Source: Mucilaginibacter sp. Bleaf8 (GTDB lineage Bacteria > Bacteroidota > Bacteroidia > Sphingobacteriales > Sphingobacteriaceae). From it: a DNA stretch of 64,000 nt. The stretch covers positions 1 to 64,000 of the forward strand of contig NZ_JAHBBK010000008.1 in NCBI RefSeq assembly GCF_018390515.1, read 5' to 3'. The notes beneath the pieces are model-generated. The model ran no database searches. It was not told the DNA's origin and worked only from the letters and a program-made list of their open reading frames with translations. Shown in pieces: positions 17,952-27,075 of the stretch. The first letter of the stretch is position 1. Each line of letters opens with the position of its first letter. Made by a program: the position numbers and the translations under genes.

Positions 17952-18665
17952 CTATCTTAGTACTGCGTCAATAAAGTTCCCCAATAATACCGCCAGTAGC
18001 CAATAAGTGGTGGCACCCATGATATAGGCAAGGAATGCCTTGATATAGCTCATAACCTTTTTAGCCGCGAAAAAATGCCCGATTGCCCATGAGCAGTAAC
18101 CAATTGCAATAATTGAAGAAATTAATTTCAAATCGATATGGGTTACACCTTCAAGCACGGCAAACAGGGCAGAGATCAACATGCCAAAACCCATCACAAA
18201 ACAAAGCAGAATCAGAATCTCGAAATAGTTATAGCCGCAATATTTAAAGAAAAGCTTTATAAAAAGGGCAATCAATGCGCCCATCACGATGTTTGAATAT
18301 CCCAGGTGTGATTCAGTCCAGATCATGATCTTTTCAGTTGTAGAGCCTTTTTGAATACTCTTGTCTACTATGCCTTCAACATGAAAAAGATGCGAGATCA
18401 GCGTGTAAACAACAGAAGTTGCAATGATAAAGATTACGGGCTTAACCAACCTGCTCCTGTCATCAGATAAGAATCTTTTGATATTGGTGCCCGGTCTGAG
18501 CAGCAGTTCCCTTATGGTATAAAGTATGCCCCGTTCAAAATGCAAAACATGTTCAATCTCGTGGAGGAGGTAGCCGCCATTTATTTTTTTTAACGCTACA
18601 GGCTGTCCGCAATTTGGACAGTATTTATGTAAAACTTCGAAGTCGCAAGCCTTGCAATTACTCAT
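17952..18665 (-). CDS. DUF3667 family membrane protein
   Basis: A 237-residue protein with an N-terminal zinc-ribbon-like CKACDFEVLHKYCPNCGQ (Cys4 at about 4, 7, 16, 19), then the family's LLHEIEHVLHFERGILYTI and LLLRPGTNIKRFLSDDRSRLVKP segment. About four transmembrane helices follow (near 83-103, 120-140, 150-172, 205-230). The family is widespread in Bacteroidetes and has no established function. It starts at ATG 18665 and is adjacent to a small membrane protein in the same direction. Confidence 0.82.
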   Translation of the reverse strand: MSNCKACDFEVLHKYCPNCGQPVALKKINGGYLLHEIEHVLHFERGILYTIRELLLRPGTNIKRFLSDDRSRLVKPVIFIIATSVVYTLISHLFHVEGIVDKSIQKGSTTEKIMIWTESHLGYSNIVMGALIALFIKLFFKYCGYNYFEILILLCFVMGFGMLISALFAVLEGVTHIDLKLISSIIAIGYCSWAIGHFFAAKKVMSYIKAFLAYIMGATTYWLLAVLLGNFIDAVLR

Positions 18666-18730
18666 GTGATGAAAGGTTAATAAGACAGTATTTTATGATG
18701 GAAAAGATTGAATAGGAAGGTAAGTTTACG

Positions 18731-18913
18731 TCACTGCTTCTTTGGTTTCTTTAACAGCAAGGAAACTGAAGCAATGAAGACAATTAAATAGAGAATATCT
18801 AAAGCAGGCTTTGCAAATCTTAAATGCTCAAAATCAAAATGTTTAAATAATGTTACACCCAAAATTATGGCAACAATACCTAACGTGAATTTAAGTGCAT
18901 TTCCCTTTTTCAT
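18731..18913 (-). CDS. Small two-helix membrane protein
   Basis: A 60-residue protein with basic ends and two hydrophobic stretches (about 8-24 and 36-54). It is not a recognised family, but ATG, composition and placement 65 bp upstream of the DUF3667 gene on the same strand favour a real gene. Function unknown. Confidence 0.5.
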   Translation of the reverse strand: MKKGNALKFTLGIVAIILGVTLFKHFDFEHLRFAKPALDILYLIVFIASVSLLLKKPKKQ

Positions 18914-19109
18914 ATAGATTGCAAACTCTCTTACAATTTAATTATATCTGATTACCCCCTGAACCGGGGCATCGTGGCAAGAACAAATATAATATTAAAG
19001 TCACCAAGTGGTGACTAATATATGATTTTTTTAAAGCAAATTGTGCATCAATGGTACTTGATGTAGATTGTTACTTTTGCAAGCAGTTGTTTAGATATCA
19101 TCGATAATT

Positions 19110-19739
19110 ATGGAAAAGGAAGCAGCGAAAGGCATAAGGCGAAATAAGGCACAGACAAAGCAGCGGTTTTTAGACGCTATAGAGCAAATTTTGATCACAA
19201 AGGGAGTTGCTGCACTCAAAGTGAATGACATAGCTAAAGTTGCCGGCTTAGATAAAAAATTGATCTACAAGTATTTTGGCGGAACAGAGCAGCTAATGGA
19301 TGAATACATCCGGACAAAGGACTTCTGGAGCAACGTTAAAGGTGAAAAAGTACCTGATGCGATCACCGACGGCGGCCATGCATTCGTAGAAGACATGCTA
19401 TTGTCCCAGTTTGACTATGTAGCAAAGGACAAAGCTTTCCAAAAGTTATTGTTGTGGCGGTTAACCGAGCAAAGAGAATCACTTAAAAAGCTGACTGATG
19501 CCCAGGAGGCAAACGGCGAAACATTACTTCAAAGCATCACCGACCCTCATTTTGGCGGGCAGTCTACTCAGTTCCGCTCAATTATGGCCGTGCTTATTGC
19601 CGGCACTTATTATCTGGACCTTTACGCGGCTGTTAACGGAAGTGTTTTTTGCGGCATTGATTTGCAGGCCGAACAAGGCCGAAACGAAATCAGGAAAGCA
19701 CTGTCCTTTCTGTTACAATCTACCTATAAAAATTTATAA
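19110..19739 (+). CDS. TetR/AcrR family regulator
   Basis: A 209-residue one-component regulator. The N-terminal helix-turn-helix (about 14-60) has KQRFLDAIEQILITKGVAALKVNDIAK and a recognition helix LDKKLIYKYFGG. The C-terminal ligand domain is not diagnostic. A TACTTTTG -7-like box lies about 35 bp upstream. No obvious palindromic operator or target gene is adjacent, so the regulon is unknown. Confidence 0.85.
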   Translation: MEKEAAKGIRRNKAQTKQRFLDAIEQILITKGVAALKVNDIAKVAGLDKKLIYKYFGGTEQLMDEYIRTKDFWSNVKGEKVPDAITDGGHAFVEDMLLSQFDYVAKDKAFQKLLLWRLTEQRESLKKLTDAQEANGETLLQSITDPHFGGQSTQFRSIMAVLIAGTYYLDLYAAVNGSVFCGIDLQAEQGRNEIRKALSFLLQSTYKNL

Positions 19740-20017
19740 TACCAGTAATACGTTGCAGGCTCCCGTTTAAGGTTCGTAACGCTTTCCAGTACAAAGAACT
19801 TATTTACTTAAGTGTATACTGCTTACGCTTCACACCAGTCAGAAGCTGCGCTTAAAGTATGATTTCGAGTTTTAAACGAATTCTCAGCGGTTATAATCCG
19901 CGCACTACTTTGAACCGGAGGCAGAGAATGAGCCAAGGCTAAGCAAAAGCTTTTTTGAAGTTGAGGCAACCGGAATGCAGGTGAACGATTTATCGCACGT
20001 ACTGCGGTGCTATCTTC

Positions 20018-20599
20018 CTAATCCAGCACGGTCAGCACAATCTTAATAATGTCCTCAAAGAACCTTTTTTCGGTAGTTGATTTTACGTAAACCTGCATGC
20101 CTTTTACGGTATTGCTCAGAAAGCGCGCCAATGCCTGTGCATCTTTTGCTTTGTCCAACTCGCCGCTTTGCTGCCCCTGTCGTATAACCTGCAGAAAACT
20201 TTCTTCCAGTTGCTGCTCGTTCTGACAAATCAGCTCGTTCACTTCGGTATCATGTGCTGCCAGTTCAATACCCGCGTTTACCATAAAGCAGCCTTTGCGC
20301 TGCTGGTCATTCAGTAAATTGTTTACCACCAAATCAAGCATAGCCTTAATAGCGGCCTTGGCCGTGGGTGTTTCGCGGATGAGCGTACAAAGTTGATTGC
20401 CGTAACCTTGCTGGTAGGCTTCCAGCGCTTTGAGATAGAGCTGATGTTTGTCGCCAAAAGTGTCATACAGGCTGGAACGGCTAATGCCCAAGCCATCCAC
20501 CAGTTCCTGCATTGAGGTACCATTATAGCCTTTGTTCCAAAAAAGACAGATAGCCTTTTTCAGTACTTCCCTTTCATCAAAATCTTTCGTTCTAGCCAT
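20018..20599 (-). CDS. TetR/AcrR family regulator of the adjacent SDR gene
   Basis: A 193-residue TetR regulator: FDEREVLKKAICLFWNKGYNGTSMQ, then the recognition helix ISRSSLYDTFGDK, then an all-helical ligand domain. It sits 65 bp downstream of a short-chain dehydrogenase gene on the same strand. A 13-bp-arm palindrome covers its own promoter and start region (20606-20640), and another lies before the dehydrogenase. It probably represses both and responds to a small electrophile or lipophilic compound that the dehydrogenase reduces; that part is inference. Confidence 0.85.
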   Translation of the reverse strand: MARTKDFDEREVLKKAICLFWNKGYNGTSMQELVDGLGISRSSLYDTFGDKHQLYLKALEAYQQGYGNQLCTLIRETPTAKAAIKAMLDLVVNNLLNDQQRKGCFMVNAGIELAAHDTEVNELICQNEQQLEESFLQVIRQGQQSGELDKAKDAQALARFLSNTVKGMQVYVKSTTEKRFFEDIIKIVLTVLD

Positions 20600-20605
20600 A
20601 ATAAC

Positions 20606-20640
20606 AATAGCTTTGTCCTAAATAAAAGGACAAAGCTATT
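20606..20640 (-). promoter_or_regulatory. Palindrome over the tetR promoter
   Basis: Perfect 13-bp arms (AATAGCTTTGTCC and complement) are separated by 9 bases. The minus-strand -7-like TAGCTTTG lies inside one arm and the start codon is 7 bases beyond the other. This position suits autorepression. The sequence differs from the palindrome upstream of the SDR gene. Confidence 0.6.
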
Positions 20641-20664
20641 AATTTTGTTGGTGAGTTTAATAGT

Positions 20665-21414
20665 TTATCGCATGCCGCCGCTGGCAATCAATACCTCGCC
20701 AGTCAGCCAGCCAGAATCTTCTGAGGCCAGGAATACGGCAATTGGCGCAATATCTTCCGGTTGTCCGACACGCCCCAGTGGAACCTGCGACTCAATCTGT
20801 TTCTGAAAATCACTGCCAATAAAGCCTGCGGTATGCGTACCCTCCGTTTCTACCATGCCAGGGTTGATGGCATTGACGCGAATCTTTTTAGGGCCCAGTT
20901 CTTTCGACAATACCTGCGTAATAGCATCTACTGAGGCTTTGGTAGCTGTATACACTGAGCTTTGCGGCGGCGTAATACGTGACACCGTTGAACTAATATT
21001 GATAATACTGCCCCCGCGCTCACCAAAGCTTTTTACGGCACTCTGGGTAACCAGCAGCAGCCCAAGTACGTTGGTGTTGAACTGACGATGGTAATGCTCC
21101 TCTGTAATGGCTTCTATTGCGCCAAATTCGTAAACGCCGGCATTATTGACCAAAATATCCAGAGGCCCGAAGGCAGATTCGGCCTCAGCAAACAGACGCT
21201 CTACATCAACTGATTTTGATACGTCGGCCTGCACAGCTATGGCTTTGCCGCCTGCAGCAGCAATTTCTTCCACCACTTTATCGGCACCTGCTTTTGCAGA
21301 GGCATAATTAACTATAACGGCTGCGCCTTCAGCAGCTAAACTTCTGGCAATGCCAGCACCAATACCTTTAGATGCGCCTGTTACTAACGCTACTTTATCC
21401 ACTAATTTTTTCAT
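20665..21414 (-). CDS. Short-chain dehydrogenase/reductase (SDR)
   Basis: A 249-residue classical SDR, NAD(P)(H)-dependent. It has the cofactor motif VTGASKGIGAGIA (TGxxxGxG), DVSKSVDV, NNAGV near 88-92, catalytic Ser in IINISSTVS, and YTATK (YxxxK) near 154-158, followed by INPGMVETEGT and the ASGGMR terminus. It resembles 3-oxoacyl-ACP reductase and glucose 1-dehydrogenase subfamilies, but the substrate is not predictable. It forms a unit with the TetR gene, and its promoter region contains a perfect double operator. Confidence 0.88.
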   Translation of the reverse strand: MKKLVDKVALVTGASKGIGAGIARSLAAEGAAVIVNYASAKAGADKVVEEIAAAGGKAIAVQADVSKSVDVERLFAEAESAFGPLDILVNNAGVYEFGAIEAITEEHYHRQFNTNVLGLLLVTQSAVKSFGERGGSIINISSTVSRITPPQSSVYTATKASVDAITQVLSKELGPKKIRVNAINPGMVETEGTHTAGFIGSDFQKQIESQVPLGRVGQPEDIAPIAVFLASEDSGWLTGEVLIASGGMR

Positions 21415-21423
21415 GTTGTGTAT

Positions 21424-21480
21424 TATTTAGGAATGAACATTCCAAATATGGTATATATTTGGAATGTTCATTCCTAAATA
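21424..21480 (-). promoter_or_regulatory. Double TetR-type operator upstream of the SDR gene
   Basis: A perfect inverted repeat with 26-bp arms (21424-21449 and 21455-21480) and a 5-base spacer. Each arm contains the smaller palindrome GGAATGAACATTCC or its complement, so two dimer sites are arranged symmetrically. A CATATTTG -7-like element on the minus strand lies between them. The nearest gene is the SDR, ten bases away. Confidence 0.8.
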
Positions 21481-21971
21481 ATTGTAAAATTAATCTAGAA
21501 TGACAAATGGAAGCTGGTGTCTATCTAAAAAAGCAGTTATTACAAGGTGATATCAGAAGTAAATTTTTTGTGAGCTTAGGTTGAACCAATCACTCTTGTC
21601 AGATATAAGTATCGAACACAAAGTATACACACGCTCTCTCATTCATCTTCAAAAATGATTTTTACTCCATTGATGATACACGTTCGAAAGAGCCATAGTA
21701 CAGGGCAACTTGTGCAATGTCGCCAATCTCTTTCCCATAATTTAGCACTTTAACACTAGAAACGATGTTTCATTCTGCTTTGCCCATCGTTCGAAGATAA
21801 ACTTCGGACTTAAACGAATTATTACTTATCGGAATAATTAATCCAGGTTTAATCACTACAAAAGACTAATATCTAATAATCAAATAATTGATAATAAATC
21901 ATTTGCTTTTTTTAACTTAACCATATCTTTCTAATAGAGCAAACTATAAGTTTTACTCAATTCACAGGCCT
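21481..21971. other. Intergenic region at the start of the AT-rich peptide cluster
   Basis: There is no supported gene. Short minus-strand coding-like stretches near 21650-21780 are broken by stops and could be gene debris, but I cannot assign a family. Base composition becomes clearly AT-richer from here to about 34 kb. Confidence 0.45.
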
Positions 21972-23099
21972 ATGTTTACTAAAAGCGGAATAAGGGAAGC
22001 AAATCATCAATTTAATGAAGAAGAGATTAGAGTATTAAAAGATGATTGGAAAAATTATATAGCTAACACCAGTAAGTTTAATCAGGACTCTTCAGGAAAA
22101 GGAATTGTTTATACCGCTGGAAACGTTACCTATATTTCTTGCGTAATCGTATCAATTAAGCTTTTGCGTAGTTTAGGGTGCCGCTTACCAATAGAGGTCT
22201 GGTACCTAGGTAATGAGGTCTCCAAATCAGTTATCGACGCTTTTCATGGGCTTAATGTCGAATTCAGAGATTTTCTTGACATAGACCCTGATATATCGCC
22301 CGGCTACGTATTAAAACCACTTGCTATCATAAACAGCCGGTTTTTAGAAGTTTTATTCTTAGATGCAGACAACAACTGCATCCTTAATCCCGAATATCTT
22401 TTTACATTAAAAGAATACGAAGATTTTGGATGCATTTTCTGGCCAGACTTTTGGAAAACCAGTCCCGATAACGCTATTTGGAAAATCATTGAAAAAGATT
22501 ATTTTGATGAAAATGAACAGGAAAGCGGACAGATACTTATTCACAAACAAAAGTGTTGGAAGGAATTGCAGCTTTGTTTATACTTCAATATGCTATCGGC
22601 CTACTATTACAAAATACTTTTAGGCGACAAGGATACCTTTAAGTTCGCATGGCTTGCATTAGATAAGAAATACTACATGGTTCATCATCATGTTGGTTCG
22701 CTAGGATTTAAAGAAGATAAACGTTTTTATGGAACAACAATGGTTCAATTCGACACTTTTGGAAAGCCGTTGTTCCTGCATCGAAATTTAATTAAATGGG
22801 GGGTTACAAAGGCTGATGAACAATGTTGGGAATACATTAAAACATTTACTGTTAATGCAAATAATAAAGAGTTTATTGTGTGCGATTCGCCTCGAGGGGA
22901 TATGTCTATAGACATCAGAGGGGATATCCAAGAGCAGGACTTTGTTCAGATTTATGGAAATTTAGAAACGAAGTGTTTAAACATTTTAAATGAATGGCGC
23001 CGGTCTGACCACTATTTAAAGTTTTTACAGTATTCTCATTTTATAGAGAATAGATTCTCTACTCGAATTACGTTCACAAAAATGAACGAACCGATTTAA
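21972..23099 (+). CDS. Glycosyltransferase resembling Mnn1/alpha-mannosyltransferases
   Basis: A 375-residue soluble protein. Its core (about 45-250) matches the Mannosyl_trans3 pattern of fungal Mnn1/Mnn2-type enzymes: GIVYTAGNVTYISCVIVSIK, LRSLGCRLPIEVWYLG, LKPLAIINSRFLEVLFLDADN with the metal-binding DxD, and CIFWPDFWKTSP. Such enzymes move a sugar from a nucleotide donor in the GT-A fold. There is no signal peptide, so action is cytoplasmic. It flanks the HlyD/ABC export genes and may modify the exported peptide or a surface glycan. The acceptor is unknown. Low-GC like the rest of the cluster. Confidence 0.7.
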   Translation: MFTKSGIREANHQFNEEEIRVLKDDWKNYIANTSKFNQDSSGKGIVYTAGNVTYISCVIVSIKLLRSLGCRLPIEVWYLGNEVSKSVIDAFHGLNVEFRDFLDIDPDISPGYVLKPLAIINSRFLEVLFLDADNNCILNPEYLFTLKEYEDFGCIFWPDFWKTSPDNAIWKIIEKDYFDENEQESGQILIHKQKCWKELQLCLYFNMLSAYYYKILLGDKDTFKFAWLALDKKYYMVHHHVGSLGFKEDKRFYGTTMVQFDTFGKPLFLHRNLIKWGVTKADEQCWEYIKTFTVNANNKEFIVCDSPRGDMSIDIRGDIQEQDFVQIYGNLETKCLNILNEWRRSDHYLKFLQYSHFIENRFSTRITFTKMNEPI

Positions 23100-23381
23100 T
23101 AAACTATTGACTGAGTATTAGAATCTTTGCACTCCTTGAAAATAAAGGCCTGCGGTCAAACTTTTTAAGTTTAGGATGGCTTCTCAAAAAGGAATGATTG
23201 TTCTTACTGTAAAGGAAGAGTTTGATACCTTAAATAGGTCCCATGGCCTTATTCTTACCTCACTCCTTTTTTACCAACTATATGGCTATTTTAATCTCCT
23301 ATATCTTTACAAGCGTACTGCACTACTATCTCCTTTATGATTTTGGTTAATGTACAATGTACTTAAGCTGCCGTTACCTTA

Positions 23382-24683
23382 TCAATTTCTACTTATTACT
23401 TTCATCAGATCTCGTGTTATTCTTTTTAATATGCTTGCATCCTGAGTAATAATTTCTGCATTTGCAATCATACCTTGCTTTAAATGTATAGGCTTTTGTG
23501 ATTTCAACTGAGATCTTGAAACAATATTCACCCTAGAAAAAAAGACACTGTCGTGGTATGGGACGTCGGATATGTGGGAGATGTTGCCTTTTAGCATACC
23601 GTATTCTTCAAAAGGATAACTTTTAAGCTTAATCAACACCAACTGCCCTTGCTTCACTTTACCAAGGTTTTCTTGAGGGATGTTCATCTGTCCAAAAAAT
23701 TTATCACCACCAGCATTAACATAAAAAAGTTCCTCTCCAGTTCTTACAACTTGATTTTTTTGAATTATACCAGAGAAAGCTACTCTGCCATTTTGCGGAG
23801 CTGTGAGTACATATTTGTTTTTCCATTCCTCGGCTTGGCTGATCAGGCTGTTTAATGCCTGACTAAACTGTAGCTTTTCATCCCGGATTTGATGGTCCAG
23901 TTCCATTATCTCTTTAAATTTGCCTTGTTTATTTGTTCTGGCGGTGATAAGTTGCGCATCGTTCTGTATAACTGGAGACTTACGCAAGAGGTACTTACTT
24001 TCTTGTTGCCTTAACTCTGCTGGTGTCTCTGCTTTTTGTTCTGCCAGCTTTTTATGCATCACATATTCATCTTCAGCTAAGCTAAGATCGCGCTGTAACA
24101 ATGCCTTCTCTAAATTCAGTTGGCGCTCCTGCTCTGTCAATGCCGAGATGTCTTTTTGGAGATAGTTCCTCCTCCTCCAAAGAGCGCCATCTTCAATTGA
24201 AGATTTATAAACCAGATATTCCTGTGCGAAAGCCTGGTAAGATGATTGCAACTCACCTAGTTCATAAGTGCTGTTATTTGAAAAAGGGTGATTGTCTATT
24301 GGTTGATTCTCACTTAACTGCTTTTGCATTCGCTTCAAATGCATTAATAAGTTTAATACTTTATCGTGTTTGGCCGTACTTTCCATATAAGCCAAAGGTT
24401 GTTCAGCAGTTACATAGTCGTTATCCGTAACCTTAAGTTCAACCAGCTTCCCATTAATTTTCGAAACTACTGACTTCGGCGTCTCAAGGGATGTGATTTT
24501 AAGTTGTGTTTTTACAATATCCGGATATTGTATAAAAGCCGAGAGACCAAGAACAGTTATAAGAATCAACAAAAAAATGAAAGTACCCCATCTCAGGCCC
24601 CAAGACGGAACTTCAGATACAATATCCTGTACCTCATCAGAGTGTCTTCCTTCTATTTGATTATTGAAACTTCCAGATGGCAT
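23382..24683 (-). CDS. HlyD-family adaptor of the peptide exporter
   Basis: A 433-residue membrane fusion protein. A short cytoplasmic N-terminus, one transmembrane helix (about 30-52), a beta-barrel/lipoyl start (KINGKLVELKVTDNDYV), a long coiled-coil hairpin (about 100-280), a second lipoyl half (LTAPQNGRVAF) and a barrel domain are visible. It links an inner-membrane ABC exporter to an outer-membrane channel. It starts 12 bp after the C39-ABC gene and is surely in the same operon. This is the CvaA-like type found with double-glycine bacteriocin exporters. Confidence 0.88.
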   Translation of the reverse strand: MPSGSFNNQIEGRHSDEVQDIVSEVPSWGLRWGTFIFLLILITVLGLSAFIQYPDIVKTQLKITSLETPKSVVSKINGKLVELKVTDNDYVTAEQPLAYMESTAKHDKVLNLLMHLKRMQKQLSENQPIDNHPFSNNSTYELGELQSSYQAFAQEYLVYKSSIEDGALWRRRNYLQKDISALTEQERQLNLEKALLQRDLSLAEDEYVMHKKLAEQKAETPAELRQQESKYLLRKSPVIQNDAQLITARTNKQGKFKEIMELDHQIRDEKLQFSQALNSLISQAEEWKNKYVLTAPQNGRVAFSGIIQKNQVVRTGEELFYVNAGGDKFFGQMNIPQENLGKVKQGQLVLIKLKSYPFEEYGMLKGNISHISDVPYHDSVFFSRVNIVSRSQLKSQKPIHLKQGMIANAEIITQDASILKRITRDLMKVISRN

Positions 24684-24695
24684 AAGATTTCATTT

Positions 24696-26873
24696 TTACA
24701 TTCCAAGTTCTAACTGATTTCTCACCAAGTTGAAGTACTCTCCCTTACCATCAACAAGTTGCTGGTGCGTACCTTGCTCAATTATCCGCCCTTTATCTAA
24801 CACGATAATATTATCTGCATTATTGACAGTACTTAACCGGTGTGCCACAATTATCACGGTACGTCCTTTAAAAAAAGAATTCATATTCTCCATAATTACC
24901 CGCTCGTTATTGGCATCTAAGGAGTTTGTAGCCTCATCAAAGAAAATATAGCTAGGGTTTTTATAAACAGCACGTGCAATAAGCAAGCGTTGCCGCTGCC
25001 CCTGGCTTATACCATTCCCTTCTGCACCAATTCTTGTTTTAACTCCTAATGGCAGCGAATCAATCAAATCTTGGATGTTAGCAACTTTAATAGCATGCTG
25101 TAACCTGTCATTATCAGGCCGCTCGTCGCCAACTGCAATGTTCCGCTCTATCGAATCTGAAAAAATGAATCCATCTTGCATAACCACACCGCATTCGCGA
25201 CGCCACGTTTTAAAGCCAATATTGGTAAGCAGCTGGTCTCCTACCCTTATCTCTCCCTTTTCTGTTTCGTAAAACCTTAATAACAATTTCAACAAAGTTG
25301 TCTTGCCACTTCCGCTCATACCTACAATAGCAGTGGTCTTTCCTTCTGGAATATTTAAATATATATTTTGCAATACCGGTTCATTTCCTGCACCTGGATA
25401 ACGAAATGTGACATCATTAAAAGTAACACTCAGATCTTTCGGTAAAACATGATTAAACTGTTTATCAACAGGTTCTTCATCTTGCATCTGGTGAATCTCA
25501 TTCATCCTTTCTAAACTGATCTTTGCATCCTGGAAGGCCTGAATAAAGGCTAAAAATTGCTGTACGGGGTTATTAAGCTGACCAATAATATATTGTATTG
25601 CAATCATAGCCCCCAAGGTGAATCCTCCATCAATTACAGTTTTAGCACTGATAAAAGTAATAACGAGGTTGGTCGATTCATTGATGAATGTAGAGCCGCC
25701 TTGCTGATACTGGCTTAACGCAAGGCTTTTTACATTGAACCTGAAAAGCCTTGCTTGCAGGTGTTCCCACTCCCACCGTTTTTGCTGCTCGCAATTGTTA
25801 AGTTTGATTTCCTGCATGCCACTAACTAATTGAACAACATTACTCTGATTCTTTGATGATATGTCGAAGTTTTTGTAATTCAGGTTACGGCGACTTTTTA
25901 GAAAGATAAAAATCCACCCTACATACAAGAAACTACTCATTATATAAATGAAGAAAATCATAGTACTATAAGATGCCAGAACTACAGAGAATATGAATAG
26001 GTTAAAGAATGAAAACAATGTGTTCAATGATGAACCAGTCAAAAAGCTTTCAATGCGTTGCTGGTCATTCATACGCTGCATGATGTCACCCGTCATTTTT
26101 GTATCAAAGAAACTGAGGGGGAGTTTCATCAATTTTATTAAAAAATCAGTTAGAATTGAAATGTTTAGCCGGGTACTGATATGTAAAAGTATCCAGGACC
26201 GGATGAATTCAACGCTAACTCTTCCAATGATTAAAATAGCTTGTGCTATGGTGACAACATATATGTAGTGTAAATTACTTGTATTTATGCCAATATCAAC
26301 AACTGATTGTGTCAGGAAAGGGACTATAAGTTGCAATAGGGTTCCAATGGTTAATCCTAAAAATAACTGCATGACCATTTGCCGATAAGCAGCAATATAT
26401 CGAAGTAAGAACAACCAACTGATTCCGTCAGCCTTGTCGTCCTCTCGCTCGTAAAATTGCGGGGCTGGATTTAATATCAGTGCGATGCCTTCGTTTAATT
26501 CCTTATCAGATATCCAGCTATTGACAAATTCCGCTTCATTCAGTTTGATTAACCCGTTTTCTGGATCAGCAATATAATAGTTGTTCTTGCGTATCTTATG
26601 CAATACAACAAAGTGATTTTGCCGCCAGTGCAGAATACAGGGCAGCTTCATTGATTTTAGATTAGGCAATTTTAGCTTAGTACCAAGGGACCGGAATCCA
26701 ATCTTTTCTGCACCATCACTGATACCTAACAATGACACACCGTCCCGATTAACCTCACATATATCACGCAAAGTCTGCAACCTCAAGTTACGCCCATAAT
26801 ATTTAGCTACCATTCGTAGACAGGTAGGGCCGCAATCCATTTGATCTGGCTGCTTAAAGAAGGGGAAAACCAT
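24696..26873 (-). CDS. C39 peptidase-ABC exporter for double-glycine peptides
   Basis: A 725-residue PCAT-type transporter that removes a leader after a GG motif and exports the peptide. The N-terminal C39 cysteine protease has QMDCGPTC with Cys14, His87 in RQNHFVVLH and Asp103 in IADPENG, all intact. A six-helix membrane domain (about 155-440) follows. The ATPase domain has Walker A GMSGSGKTTLL, signature ISQGQRQRLLIARA and Walker B YIFFDEATNSLD. It lies upstream of hlyD and downstream of the VKOR-thioredoxin gene and the precursor peptide, which is its obvious substrate. Confidence 0.93.
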   Translation of the reverse strand: MVFPFFKQPDQMDCGPTCLRMVAKYYGRNLRLQTLRDICEVNRDGVSLLGISDGAEKIGFRSLGTKLKLPNLKSMKLPCILHWRQNHFVVLHKIRKNNYYIADPENGLIKLNEAEFVNSWISDKELNEGIALILNPAPQFYEREDDKADGISWLFLLRYIAAYRQMVMQLFLGLTIGTLLQLIVPFLTQSVVDIGINTSNLHYIYVVTIAQAILIIGRVSVEFIRSWILLHISTRLNISILTDFLIKLMKLPLSFFDTKMTGDIMQRMNDQQRIESFLTGSSLNTLFSFFNLFIFSVVLASYSTMIFFIYIMSSFLYVGWIFIFLKSRRNLNYKNFDISSKNQSNVVQLVSGMQEIKLNNCEQQKRWEWEHLQARLFRFNVKSLALSQYQQGGSTFINESTNLVITFISAKTVIDGGFTLGAMIAIQYIIGQLNNPVQQFLAFIQAFQDAKISLERMNEIHQMQDEEPVDKQFNHVLPKDLSVTFNDVTFRYPGAGNEPVLQNIYLNIPEGKTTAIVGMSGSGKTTLLKLLLRFYETEKGEIRVGDQLLTNIGFKTWRRECGVVMQDGFIFSDSIERNIAVGDERPDNDRLQHAIKVANIQDLIDSLPLGVKTRIGAEGNGISQGQRQRLLIARAVYKNPSYIFFDEATNSLDANNERVIMENMNSFFKGRTVIIVAHRLSTVNNADNIIVLDKGRIIEQGTHQQLVDGKGEYFNLVRNQLELGM

Positions 26874-27075
26874 AGCTCTAAATATTATTGGGGACCAATA
26901 AGCTGTGCAATAAATAATTAAATCATAAGTATTATAAGACTTCTATACTTGCCTAGGGGAACCACAGCTCAATATACCGCTAAACACTCTTCAATCCCTC
27001 AATCGGCATGAAGAAATCAATTAAACTTATTTAATTAATATACGAGTTCGCAGAAAGCATTATACTACCTTGTAC

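Noticed and set aside
21640..21790. Minus-strand coding-like stretch (LNYGKEIGDIAQ...) as a decayed regulator
   Set aside because: It is broken by stops and too short to match a family with confidence.
23177..23340. A 54-codon frame starting MASQKGMIVLTV between the Mnn1-like gene and hlyD
   Set aside because: No double-glycine motif, no cysteines and no family; considered as a second precursor and dropped.
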